Assembly: GCA_003194525.1 (NCBI GenBank)
Contig: NBIV01000084.1
Location: 1 to 64,000 of the forward strand
Reading direction: 5' to 3'
Length of the DNA: 64,000 bases
From: Gracilariopsis chorda
Taxonomy: Eukaryota; Rhodophyta; Florideophyceae; Gracilariales; Gracilariaceae
The translations under genes and the position numbers were made by a program. Under the pieces are notes generated by a model that was given only the letters and a program-made list of their open reading frames with translations, was not told the DNA's origin and searched no databases. Below are positions 21,090-33,359 of the stretch, piece after piece. How positions within the stretch are numbered: position 1 is the first letter of the stretch; the number at the start of each line of letters is the position of its first letter.

Positions 21090-24000
21090 GTCATAGTTCC
21101 ACTTGGGTTGGTGGGTATCCTGGATACAGAAATGGTAGATATAAGTCCCTCCGTCGATTATTGGTACAACGATTGGTATTGCTTCGAAAATTTCTCCCCC
21201 CTGCTTAGCCCCCATGCACCGCGTAGGCGTTACGTGAACCAGTTGGTGTGGTTTCATTCCAATTCCGCCAACATCTTATGAAGACGTTATTTGTATGTGA
21301 TGGGGCCGTTCCACGGATTCATAGAACGCCGTCTATCCTTACCACCTTACATGGTACCGAGTTCCTGATACGGTAATTCGTGACTGACGGTGGAATCAAT
21401 TATTTCTTCGGTTTCTGTCGGTACATTTCCAAGAGGTTTGGTTGTATTCCCTTGTAATGGCGTATTTTCTCCAGTCGGTGAGATGGCGAGAGCAGCCGTA
21501 GGTTCGGCTGTCACTACCTGCGATCCGATTAGTTCAATATTACCACCTGGTCTGGGACTAGACGTAGACTCTCTGGAAGCCTTTTGTTCCAATTGGATTG
21601 ATGGAGGAAGAGCGAAGGAGCTTTTTACTCCACCAAATAACTCGGGATGTGCGTTACCCGGAGAAGCTTTCGTAACCATATCAACCGGTGCGGTGTTCTC
21701 TAAACCGCTTTCCCGGATTTTTATCGTGTAGTCGCCTACTCGTATAACCGTATAATGGCGGGTTGGTTTCGGTAGGAGGATGGATTTGATCTACTCCGCT
21801 ACCAGTCGGTCATCTTTCTCATCCTTAAGGGTTGGACGAACACCGTTCGGTGGGATGTCTACAAAGAAGTAGTCCCCAACTTCTACCTTGGTAACTCTTT
21901 GCATTTTCTGGTCTATGCATTTCTGGTACCACTCTTGGGCTGCAATCTTCTTTGATAAGGCTGCCAATATGGTTTCCCTCAACTTTCGTAGGATATTTCT
22001 CTTCAGCTTAATGGAAGATTGTGTCCCAGCGGCACGGCGGTATACTGGGCCAGCTTGGACGATAAAACCGAGTGGGTATCGTGATAAGACCAATTCAAAG
22101 GAAGTGGCTCCCGTCAAGCAATATACCTGTAGGTTGTAAGCGTTGTCAAGGGCTAAACGACGTCCCCAATCGGATTGGTGCTCGGCTACGTAGTGACGCA
22201 TTCGTTCCACAAGGGTTCTGATAAAGCTTTTCACTTGCTCATTGATTTGGGAGTGGTACCAAGTCTTGAAATATTGCTTTAAACCTAACGTGGCGCAAAC
22301 TGATTCGGATAACGTCGAAGCCAAGTTAGAACCATTATCGGTAAGTAGGTATAGTGGAGGACCACACGGAAGTGCCCAATGGTTGAGAGAACATTCGGCC
22401 AATACGGTAGGGGTTGTGGGCTTGAGCGGGATAGCTCGAGTGAACTTTGGGAACCGATCGGTAGTGACCATGAATTACATGTTGTTTCCAGGAAGCAGTC
22501 TCAATACATCAGTGGCTTTGAAATCCAATGCTGGCCGTCGAGAATAACGTCATAAACTTACGATGTTTCCCAGTACCACCACGGTTTTTGACGCACGAGG
22601 TGCATCTCGCCACATAGTTATAAACATCGTGAGCCAACAGGGGCCAGTAGAAGTCTCTGCTCATGGTGTAACACATTTTTCTACTTCCTGGGTGACCTGC
22701 CAGCCCTGGTCAGTGGGCTAGGTGGAGAACGCTTTGGCGAGGTGACTCCGGTACGAACTTTTGGAGCAGGCCACCCAAGGTGGATCGCCTGAGTAAAAAA
22801 CCTTCATGGTCCACCTCTAACTTCTTATCCTTCTCGCCAAGAAGGTATGGTAGTGAATTGCAATACCTATTGGGTGCTTGCTCTCGCAAGAATTCCTTTT
22901 TGGTAATGGGGGCACACAATTCCTCTTCCACTGCGAACACTCCTTCTGATAGATCATCTGTGACGATAACCTGATGGAACGCCTCTTCCTCATCCAGAAC
23001 GGTACCCACTTTGGTTTCCTCTTCTTGTCCATCCTTAACCGATGGGAAAGTGAAGCACGGGATATCATCCTTCACTGGTGCTTCTTCTAACCCATTGGTA
23101 TTCAAGCGTGACATGGCATGGAACACATTGTGCTTCACGCCTGGATGGTATTGTACCTCGTACTCGAACGCCGACAGTCCTAAACTCCATCCGGCTAACC
23201 GTCTGAAGCCATCCTCAACGCCAAATGTCCACCGTAAAGCATCATGGTCTGTATGCAGGGTAAATGTCGTTCCATATAGGTAAGGATGGAGCATCAGCAT
23301 GCTCCACACAACTGCTAGGCATTCCTTCTCCATCACGGTGTATTTCTGCTCCGTTCTGATGAGCGCCCTACTTCAGTAACCGATTGGTGATTTACTAACA
23401 TCCGCTTGGTCTTACATTAGGCAACATCCTATCTGAGCAGAGAATGCATCTGTATCAAGGGGTTAGTGATAACCAGAATTCGGTAAAGCCAATATTGGTG
23501 AGAAGACCAGCGCAGCTTTCAGCTTATAGAACGCTTGTATCTCTTTCTTCTTAAGGTAGCCAAACCAATATGGTTGTTCTTTCTGCAGTTTACTGTTAAG
23601 ACGTCCTGCAAGTTTGGCGAACCCTTCAGTAAACCGTAACTCTACGCTACACAAATCAATAAAGGAGCGTATATCCGTTTGGTTTCGTCGCAGCTTAGGT
23701 TCCTAAACCACTGCAATAATTTCTTTCGGCTACCTGCAGGAGTTTTGAGCTGATCATGTGACCTAGATACTCGACCTTTTGTTCAGAGAACATCCATTTG
23801 CACAACTTGAGAGCTACCTGGGCATCCTTCAGAATCTGAAGCATCATTTGGAAGTGCGTAAAGTGTTCTTCAACCGATCTGGAGTAGATTGGTACGTCAT
23901 CTATATACACCAGTGCGGTCTGCCATCTTCATTTAGATAAGACTATATCCAGAGTTTTCTGGAACGTAGCAGGCGCTTTTCGCATACCAAGTGCATTTGC

Positions 24001-24600
24001 AAGAAGTGGAAGGAACTATCGTGGCAGGTGAATGAAATCTTGTCCCTATCCTCCTCGGGTATCTCCACTTGCCAGTAACTGTAATTGGCATCCAGTGGAG
24101 TGAAGTCTTCCGCATCCCCGAGGGAATCGATAAATTCGTCCATTCTAGGTACTGGGCACGAATCCCTGACCGTAACGGCGTTTAGATTTCGATAGTCGAT
24201 ACAAAACCTCATACTAGTGTCTTCCTTCCTCTGGAACAATACCACTGGGCTAGCGCACTCCGCATATGCGAACTCGAAGACCCTTCCTTAAACATTCTTT
24301 CCACCTCTGGAACTTCAACCTCTCGTCATTTCGGAACTACTGGGTATGGTTGTTAGCGTACCAGCATGGTTCCAGGAACGAAGTCGATATGGTGTTGCGT
24401 GAATTTCATCACCACTAGATGAACTGACCAGATGGTACTAAGCGGATCCAATAGCTCGAGGATACGGTAATTACAGGGTTGCCCTTCAGAGCCAATGGTT
24501 ACATCCTCTTTTCTGTTGGTACTTCCTCACGGTGATCGTGCGGCTTCGGCTTATACGGGCGTTGTTGGTTTCCCTTCTTTCGCCATCGGACTGGCCCCTC
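21090..24600 (-). pseudogene. pol remains of element 2
   Basis: Fragments of a Ty3/gypsy pol, broken many times. In its own direction: reverse transcriptase (about 24245-23695; RFCIDYRNLNAVTVRDSCPVPRMDE matches element 1 closely, and MYIDDVPIYS stands for the YxDD box), RNase H and the integrase zinc-binding part (about 23336-22710; ECLAVVWSMLMLHPYL, YTDHDALRW-like), integrase core (about 22471-21791; TDRFPKFTRAIPL, LTDNGSN), a Ser/Thr/Pro-rich linker (about 21730-21347), and a worn chromodomain-like end (about 21200-21100). The linker before the chromodomain is shared with element 1. Confidence 0.8.
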
Positions 24601-27600
24601 CTACTTAGCGTGGAGTTCTACGGACGACGTTTGTGGTTTAAAGGTACACATTCTACCCGGGGTGGAACATGCTAGTCCGACAACGGTGTTCTTGCATAGG
24701 TCGACCATATGGTTACTGAAGTTGCTTAAGCATACCTGAAAGGTTTCAGTCAGTATGTTTTCCACAATTCCTTTTGCCATCATGGTCATGTGGCGTTCCA
24801 ATAGCTTATAATGGCTTTATTGTGTTTGGAGACCAGGACAATCGCATATCACCTTGGCTACCACTTGGTGCATGAGCAGGATCCCAATTGACTTTGCAAG
24901 CCAAAATTTATTGGATACTGTCGCTGAAGGCGTTTCCAGCCTTGATTTTGAAGCTTTTTTCGACTTATGCCGACCAATTATGGCTACTTTTGGACCCTCT
25001 TGGAATATGACGGTTCTATTTCGAGGCAAAATTGCTCAGACATAGTTGTCAATGAACTTAGTTCCAAGTGTACAATCCATTGTCAACTAGCTGATCACGA
25101 TAGACCTTACCCGGACCTTGAGGGTCGTACAGCTACCATCAGATCTACGCTGCTACTGACGGCTAATGGTCGCTTATTCGCATCCACCAAAGGGTTCATA
25201 ATTGTAAGTGGCTGTACCCTGTCCAACACCTTCGGGGATAATAACTTCGAATTAACCAGATTCGGTCTAGCTCCCGCAACCAAAATAGCGTTGCACGGAA
25301 ACACCAGAAAACCTAAGGGTGGTGTTTATATTGTAGGTATCATAATTCAGAAAATAGATAGGTACTGATTGGTCTTCTAGCGCTTCCTTTCAGCGAACCA
25401 AAGGGTTGAAATCTATGCAAGACACCGGTATTTCCGGTTGGCCTTTCAAATGAGACCGGTTGGATGTGGCCTGTGGCCCAACCTTTAAGCATTTTAAGCC
25501 TGAAATGGTGCGGCATCGCCTCTGGCTACCGATTCTGAACCGGTGACTAGATTAACCTGTTGATTTACAAGCGAATGTTTCTCCTGAATCTGTCGGTTTC
25601 CACCCGCTTAGCCAAATACCACCTGATAATTCTGCTGACGCACTTGGAGGAGGGCGGCCCGAGCCTGAGAGGTGACATTTGGACAAATCGTAGCCAAGTG
25701 GTGAGGTGACCGGCAAAAACAACAAAAAAGATTCCTAGTGGCCTGATCCCTCACAGCCATCTAGGTTCCGCGCATTAGCGTTCGTTCAAAGATTGGACGC
25801 GTGCCATATGGTATGAAGATGGCTTACTCTGTAGTGTGGTCCTACCAAAGCGTTGTATTGCGAGTATCTGTTGGTCTGAGACGGAGACCTGTGGGGCTGG
25901 GGTTGATCCCCTCGGAGTTTAGGATGCCATTCTGGACATGCAGACGAATGACTAAGAGACCGATGCAGAGGCGGGCCCGGTGTATACCAAATAGAACTTA
26001 GTTCCAACTGCTTTGACATCGTGCACCGTGCCCTCGGAGGGTGACAAATAGTCCTCCTCTTAAAGCTGCCGTTTCGGTTTATCCCTACCAGGCTTGACAC
26101 CACCCTGCTGGGCTTTATACGACCGGCTCGGTGCGTAACACCAAGGGCCTGCGCATACTACGCCAGACCGTTATAGTCCACTTTTCGGTTCGTCACGAGG
26201 TGATTCCTCACCTGTGATCTAATGACAATGTCGATGTTATCGGCTAACAACGACTTCAACCGAGTGGTACGAAACACAGTACCATACCTGGAGACCATCA
26301 CAAACAGCGATTTCGCAAATTTCGAATTTGGTTTGCTCTCACCTCTCATAGTAGCCAAGAAGCTCGGTGTAAGCTTCCTGAATAACCTCATCGGTCTCCT
26401 GGGTTCCGAAAGGTAGATATCGACCCATAGGTATGTCCGAAGCATTTCCGTTTGGTCCTCATCAATCGGCATGCATGGTCTTCCCTTGCAGCCTACCGTG
26501 GAGCAGGGATGTGGCCTGCTTTTTCAAGTAGAATTGAAACAACTACGTCGCAACGTGTTCTGAAGAACCATTCTTGTCACAAGCGATCTTGAGCCTTTGA
26601 AGGAAATCAATGATCGCAATGTGATCATCACTTTCGAAGGTAGTCTCACCCATATGGAAACCAGGCCGTTTGTACTGCATAGTAGTATTCCGAGCTATCT
26701 GTGAGGTGTATTGAAAATATCGGTTCCGCAAGCAGTAGGTTTTGAAATCAACCGCCTTGTTGAACACGTCTTCAACGGCCAAATTACGTCCAGGTCAGAA
26801 CCAGTGTCGGAACAATTGTCATCGGATGAATCATACCATTTTGTTATACCTTTACGGTTCTTATTCAACTTCGGACGGTATTTTTCCTTCCTCTTTTACC
26901 TACGTTTACGGTTCTCGTCATCCTCCGACAACTCTGTATCGGTACTGGAGTCCGGGGAGTCAAGGTCCAACCCACGGGCTCTTCTCCTTCTCTCATTGAT
27001 CTTCGTCTTTCGTTTTGGTCTCCGTCGCCGCTCATTCTCCAAGCTCTATGAACCATCACCACCAGGGTCTGCTCCATTGGGGCCCTGCTTGGGTCCATCA
27101 ATAGGTTCGGGAAGGTATACAAACCCCGGGCCTTCCTCTACCTGAAGGTCTGTTCTTTTTCGAAATGGGCCAGGAAGCTTCTCACCGATTTTGTTTATAG
27201 GAAGTGATGGCTGGAGAGACTTCGTTACTGAGAACATCTGTGGGTTACCTTGATCGGTTCTCATTACTACCGGGGCAGTTTGGGGGCTCTGTGGGGCCAC
27301 CCGTCAGTGTTCCTGCAGAGACTCCTGCACCATTTGGTCTATGTATTCCCAAGCATCGTGCTCGAGGAATTTAAAAACCAAAGCTGGGGCGTTATCGTTG
27401 TTCTCGTCACTAGCTCGGTTAATCACCATCTTGGTAACCATATCCAAATCCAACTTGAGTAGCACCACCTTAAGTTTGTAATCATTCTTGTTCTCTACCA
27501 TTTGGTCGGATATGGTACTGGTCTTCTGCCCCACCGGGGACGCGGTCTCTACCATATTGGTTACCGGGGGAGCGGCATCCCCCGCCGTCTGCTCCCCGTC

Positions 27601-27857
27601 ATTGGCATAGACTTATACAGTAGTTCTTCGTAATAGTCTCTCCGGGTGGTTCAGTATTCGTTAGGCGAATCCGGGGACGGGCCAGAGCCAATTCCTTGGT
27701 TTGATGAGCTCCTGGATCTTGAGTTCGGTTGTGGCGTATCTAATTGGTAGACTAATGTTTCAGTGAATCGCTTTGTAGTGATAACCAAAACCAAATGGTA
27801 TTCCAAATTACACTTCCTTCCGAATTCTTCTTTCCAAAACCAATGGGTATAGTTCCA
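24601..27857 (-). pseudogene. gag (and protease) remains of element 2
   Basis: Reverse-strand fragments of a gag region, broken many times. Near 26780-26543 a stretch resembles the gag of element 1 (an MQY..PGF...F..DD.I.IIDFLQRLK pattern against MQLSLRNQSFSGEDPILVLDFLGRF). Near 25730-25680 there is a zinc knuckle CCFCRSPHHLATIC with C-x2-C-x4-H-x4-C spacing. The start-proximal part (27.6-26.9 kb) is acidic and charged, like the Ser/Asp-rich part of the gag in element 1. Confidence 0.65.
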
Positions 27858-27877
27858 GACTCTAGGTTGGCAGACCA
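27858..27877 (-). promoter_or_regulatory. Primer-binding site of element 2
   Basis: On the minus strand, three bases after the LTR end, comes TGGTCTGCCAACCTAGAGTC. It differs at three of 20 positions from the site of element 1 and is placed identically. This supports both the orientation and use of the same primer tRNA. Confidence 0.75.
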
Positions 27878-27880
27878 AAA

Positions 27881-28435
27881 TGTGGTGCAACCAAATGGGT
27901 GTAGAGTACCAGCTGGGTAGTCCATGTGGATAATCTCTATTGGAAGAGCGTCGAGGGTTCAACCTGGAGGGTGGAAGATGGGTAACTGCATGGGGGTAGC
28001 AGCACCAAACCACTAGGGGTACGAGATAGTCTGGCGGACTAACCGTAAGTAATTGGTAGTTTTGGTCATACGGCGCACACCGGCTAGTACAACCAGAATA
28101 GTTTTAGCTAAACGAGAAAGGAGGACTGTAAGAAACCAATTGGTATCACATTTTGCTAAGAGGTGCTTTCCTTTACCATTCTTGGAGAGGGAGCGCTGCA
28201 CACACCTTAAGGGTGAGTGAAACTCAACTTCAGCTGCACTCTGCTACGTGACGTAGCTTGGGGCCGGCCGTAAAGGCATGGTCCCGCGCCACATCAGCGG
28301 AGTGTAACTACCCATCTAAAGTAGTTAAATAAATTAGTATCCTAATTAGTTAGCGACTCTAACCCAGGTGTAATACAAAGCAATTGGTACAGCGCGCGTT
28401 TCACTGCCCATATGGGCAGATCTCACTGTATGACA
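27881..28435 (-). repeat. 5' LTR of element 2
   Basis: Partner of 18302-18851. It opens TGTGGTGCAACC on the plus strand and closes near TGTATGACA. The adjoining primer site shows that its plus-strand left edge is the 3' end of the LTR in the element's own direction. Confidence 0.8.
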
Positions 28436-29939
28436 GCTACACATCGTCTTTCATCTTCTTTATATCTTGTGTCGAAAAGATAGTGAAACAAATTTTTGGC
28501 TGTTCTTAGCTTTGTACAAAAACCTGAGAAAAAACATCCATCTACGCACAAGTCGTTAATTGGGTCTTATTTTCGACCTTTGGCGCAGAATCGACATAAA
28601 ATCTTGCCCATACTAAACATTCACACCCTCTTTGACAAAAGTGCATTTATCTCAGTATAAAAGTAAACATGACTGGGTTCCCAAATGCGGCAAACGAAGC
28701 GAACGACAGTTCGCGCAATGAACTCGAAAACATCCACAACTAGAGACTCCGTTTCTGCACCCAGGAGGACACTACGTTTGGCAGAACGTATATCAAAACC
28801 TCCAAACTCTCTATACTCGTTACCAATCGCAACGAAAAATATCTTCTACGACGGAACTGCCAAGTGATATAATGACAATTCTACGCCTGCACACTGCGCT
28901 GAAAGATCCACAAAGTCTATTCGTAATCATGTTAAACTTTTAGTTGAAACCGTCCAGTTTGTTTTCTGGATGCTACTTCGCGTTTTTCGTATAAAATTGT
29001 CCGGATACCACTAAGTGACACGGAAAGAATGGCTACTGCGCTTTACAACAGCATAAAAATAAAATTCTCCGAATGAAGACTTTGGAGAACGATTAAGCTT
29101 CATTGAAGCATGAAAAGTGCTATGGTCTCATTCTAATTTTGCCCTAGATAGTGACAATTGGCGAGTTGCATGGAAATATTCAGCGGAAGGGAGGAAATTG
29201 GGAGCGGAAACTAGAAACACGGAGAACAAAGAGTATATCGGCGGAGAACTAACTAAAACTCTGACAAAATAAGAGCTTCCAACTGAAAGAAATGCTGCTA
29301 ATACAGAGTGTGTCAAACCAAACTACTACGAGGCGAAGCTCAAAGTCGCCAAGGAAGCTTTAGTTCTCCAACAGAAAAAAGGCAAAAAGCTTCAGACGCA
29401 AAACAATATTGGTCTTATCACCGCATCCGCAGACACAAACCCTGAAAAGATAGAGATATTTTGCATATCGCGCAAAAACGTGCTTCAGAAGCTGAAGGAA
29501 ACCAACGGCAGGAAGAAAGTAGAGGCCAAAAACTGAAAACAGTTGAAACTGCTTCTTTCTCGGGTAAAATCGAAGGCTTCTTTCAGGTTCTACCTTCGTA
29601 AAATCCAAAAGGCGGAGTCTTGCGGGTCAGTTATTGATTCAGAATTGTAAAACTCTCCCGAGAATGTCCAAAATCTCACAAGGGCACGTAGGCCTGGAGC
29701 AAGCCTGCAAGCAGAAGTGCTCAGGCTTCTACGTGAGACGAATTTCCATGTTACAGTAGTTCTCGCTGATTCCGTTGTTAGAACCCTGAACGAATGCGGT
29801 ATGTTAAGACTCTCTATGCAGGGCCTATAAATGTTTGACTTCATCATCTTTCCAAGCCCTCTGTTTGTGGAAGTCCTTCAAAAACTGTTGGCTTTGACAT
29901 AAAGCTGCTATCGATGCCTCAAAAGACGACAGTATCTCT
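28436..29939. other. No recognised gene; possible decayed coiled-coil ORF
   Basis: On the plus strand, 28670-28867 and about 29380-29650 read as Lys/Asn/Gln-rich helical protein with interspersed stops (NVLQKLKETNGRKKVEAKN). This may be a dead gene. I recognise no family and see no repeat ends. Confidence 0.25.
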
Positions 29940-29944
29940 GTTTC

Positions 29945-31215
29945 TGCGCACATTTGTCGACTGTCGTGCACAACGTTTTCAGTTTGAAGTTTGTTCGATT
30001 CAGTCCATGTTCGTTGCTTTTCTGTGAGACCTTCTTATACCATCATATAGTGCAGAAGAATGCAGCAGTACATAACGTCAACCATTGTCTCTATTCTTCG
30101 GGATGTTTATGGACTGCCCAATGTAACACATGGAACTTGAAGCACGCCATACGCTCCCTCAACATCTTTAAGGCATACTCTCTGCCACTGAACGAGGTTG
30201 TTATACTTCTTTCTTATCGGCTCATGAATCGTGTGCACGAATAAAAAGCACTCTGAGTACACTCTGTGACCAAGAAGAATTGGAATGATGCTGCTTTCCC
30301 TTCAAAATGTAAGAAAACTTCAGAAGAAACGTACCATTGGAGATTCTGTTTATCAACGGAGGGGATGCCAATGTATATAAATCATTCGCAATACCTGGCG
30401 TTCCAAAAAAAGCGTGCCATATGCAAAACATCAATTCGGCAATACATTCTAAGTTCACATTTGGTTTCCTTTCTTTCTCTTGATACTGGCCTGGCCATGC
30501 CACTGGAAAAGTCTTACTCAACTATTACGAACAATCTGTGCTTTGTATCGCACCGGGAATGGCGATTTCCCTATTACGTTTCAATGTTTGTTGAAGATCT
30601 GTGGCTGTCAGAGATTTTAAGTAAACCTCACCAAATACTTCTACAATACATCTGCAGAACTGTTTCAAACATTCGATTTACTGGAATCTGCCATTCTTAA
30701 GTACTAGTCAACAAAATTAGCAGCGCATATATATGCGACCAAGCAAAATGCAACTGTAACGTTTTGTTGTGGAGAAACCGTGGTGCTGCTGTACATGTTT
30801 TTGGCTGTTGAAAATACGAATATTGATTCTGCAGCGTCTGGCATAGCTTGCAGGAAACAAAGCACAACACGCAAAAGCGTCGTCAAAAATGGCGTTTCGT
30901 GTATACTGGATGAACAAATATGTATTGTGAATACAATAGTTGGAATCCTTTGGGTCGCTCGCTGGCAATGCCGAGAACTTTGCCTGTATTAGATCATCCA
31001 TGTAGCTTGCTTTTGTCTTCCATGTCGGAGCTATCCACGAGATCATCTAAAAGCAGATCGAGGGAGTCGTGTGGTGCTTCGTTTACAACGAACGAAGGCA
31101 TAACCGATTTGGTGCTGAGAGGAAGGGATGAAGGCTTGTCTGCCGGTGGAGACAGCAGACTTGCAGAGAAAACCCACAAGAGAGCGAAAAGAAGGATCAA
31201 ATCATAGATTTGCAT
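29945..31215 (-). pseudogene. PIF/Harbinger (ALP1-like) transposase pseudogene
   Basis: Reverse-strand pieces match the plant/algal ALP1-like PIF/Harbinger DDE transposase in order. They are AIFDDAFACCALFPASYARR (N-terminal helical part), VTVAFCLVAYICAANFVD (like the family's KVTAALRMLAYGxAADSVDEY), VEVFGEVYLKSLTATDL and REIAIPGAIQSTDC (like xGFPGCIGSIDC, first catalytic Asp), FPVAWPGQYQEKERKPNVNL, WHAFFGTPGIANDLYTL (second Asp) and KDVEGAYGVLQVP (third acidic residue, normally KDVERAFGVLQ). Many stops and frame changes interrupt it, for example two adjacent stops after STDCS. The ORF 30994-31215, with an acidic DSLDLLLDDLVDSSD tail, may be its N-terminus. No terminal inverted repeats or 3-bp target duplications were found by eye. 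Confidence 0.85.
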
Positions 31216-33359
31216 GTGCGCGACGTTTTGCTGCTTTGGTTGGCTTTTGGCCGCGTCAGTACAGATTCTCTTACAGCCAAAATATTTTTGGAAAACCTCA
31301 ACTGATGGGATGAACTGTAAGCAGTTTTATGGGAATTTTATGTGCCACTCAATGAGAACAGTCTCTGAATACTACTGTTACGATGCGCATCAATTTTCAG
31401 TTTTCCAGATTCATTCTGTTCTTGTACGCTTGCGGCATTCACATTTACAAATGAAGTACTGCAAGCCACGCAAAGTGCGCTGTACTCTGGCTGAATGATA
31501 ATGCAGTCTACTTGAAAGTCGACTGCACTTACAGTATTGAACAAAACCCTTTTCAACAGGGTAGAAGACACAGTCCATCAGCAGCAACAGGAGAGGGGGA
31601 GGTACAACGCCCTCAGAAGTGAAGCTCTGAACTTGGTTAGTTTCCGAAAAGGTTCAGTGATCACGTACATTGTAGAACGTATTTCAAAATTGTATTGCTG
31701 CATTTGATATTCAGCACGTTGAACAAGGCACCTATGTGGTTTCTTGGTCCCAAACGTGGACGTCAATACAGCAGTCCGCAATACCCTTAATTAACTTGAT
31801 ACTTGTTCTTACAGTCATTTTGGGGGTGATTGGTACTTCTTCTGCCCCAAACTTTGCTGCCGTACCAGCACGACTTTTCAAACAATGTACCTATGGCAAG
31901 GGAGGTTGATCTATTCGTTACAACCTTCCAGTGTTTTATACTCCTTCTTACAGCGAAGAAATGCCGACTCTCCGCCTTTGCCGTCTGAAGTCTTCTTACA
32001 TTTGGATACGTATCAACACCGTTCTTGAGCTTCCATCTCAATAAGGTTTAATAATGTGCAGTCGTTTTGCCATATAGTCTAGTGAGTTTCTCTCTATTCT
32101 GTCTAGCATTCTCTTTTCTTCCTTTTCTTGGGAAGCCCAACGCTTCTTGATGCACGTGCTAAATCTTGTTTGCAATTGTCTCTTACGCACGTTCCTTTCC
32201 TCAGCTGAGGAGACACACACCCTCCCATGTGTAACTGAGTACCCAATTTTAGCATAATTCTTCCATTACAATTCGCATTCAGTAGACCCGACCTTACCAA
32301 CCGACCCTGTCATGTCAACAACTGGAAGAAGTCTTTGTATTTGACCCCCTTTTGGACAGAATGATCAGCATGTTTTCTTTCTCGTATTCTCCTCGCTGAA
32401 AAACACCAAATGGTCTCCCGAGCTATAATTGCTTACTTTTTGTTCTCCGTCTTTCGGGTTTACCTCCCTTTATGGTCATTTTTCGCCCGTTCCGTTGTTA
32501 TCCAGTTTTCACGCTTTTCTCTTACGTGTAGTTAGCCCTGTGATGGGGCGGAACTGGTAGCGCGCAGGTGCCCCGCTGATGGTGGAGGTAGTCTAGGTTC
32601 TCGGTGTTTTTCTGCACTCCCGTCTTTGATGAGCCCCACAGTGCGGAGAGAGATTCTTCAAATGACACAAGTCAGGTTTCCGGGTATTGCATGGTTTCAC
32701 TGCATCTTTTGTCAAACGCGTTGGATATCGCTCGCCGTCGTGGGCCATTGCGGTTTCTCCACTGGCCACACGATCAGCAAACGCTACCAGAGCTTCTTAG
32801 CTCCATCGAATGGTTGAACAGACCATAACCTTCTTCCATGGATCCCCAGGTGTATGGGTTGTGCAGCGCTCACAAAAGACTTGTAGGGTAATTTCGAGCT
32901 CTCCGTGAGGTGTTAGTGGAAGCCCATGAAAGTTGTTTGGAGAGGAGTTTTTCATGATTTTACGTTCTTGCAATACTGGAAATTGTAGTGCACGCCTTCT
33001 GAAGGAAATATCTGTTGACTTGGTTACTTAGTTGAAAAGTGCAAAAGTGTGCGTCATGTTTAGTGTCCATATGAAATTTGATCTGCTTGGTTGGTGATTT
33101 GGACACGTGGTACACTGCACAGTCAGTTGGTGATTGGATGTAGTAGTGGATGTTAACAACACATTGTGAGATAACTTCTCGTTAGCTTTACTTATCAAAT
33201 TTATACCCATTTCTAGGATGATTAGTGCTTTATGCAACGGCAAACCCGATGTCGAACGCGTACATCTTCCCTCACGAAAGGATTCTCGCTCCAGACAATT
33301 TGGCCTTCACGAGTCGTCTACTCCTCCTAATAACCATACTCTGTTGCACGTGGTTGTCT
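31216..33359. other. No recognised gene
   Basis: Reverse-strand ORFs of 60-84 codons at 31787-32300 are basic and could be remains of the second (Myb-like) protein that PIF/Harbinger elements carry, but I see no motif that shows it. The rest holds nothing recognisable. Confidence 0.3.

Larger units (their letters stand above)
18302..28435 (-). mobile_element. Old, broken Ty3/gypsy chromovirus (element 2)
   Basis: A minus-strand LTR retrotransposon about 10.1 kb long. It is bounded by two diverged direct repeats (18302-18851 and 27881-28435) and carries a primer-binding site next to the right one. In its own direction: gag remains (about 27.8-24.6 kb), pol remains (about 24.6-21.1 kb: reverse transcriptase, RNase H, integrase, Ser/Thr/Pro-rich linker, faint chromodomain), and a 2.2-kb 3' region that received an LTR from another family (19419-20012). 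The LTRs are perhaps 70-75% identical by eye, and the coding region has many breaks, so it is far older than element 1. Layout and primer site show it to be a relative of element 1. Confidence 0.85.

Noticed and set aside
30266-30700. Forward ORF of 144 codons
   Set aside because: It is antisense to the PIF/Harbinger transposase remnant, whose motifs are clearly read from the reverse strand.
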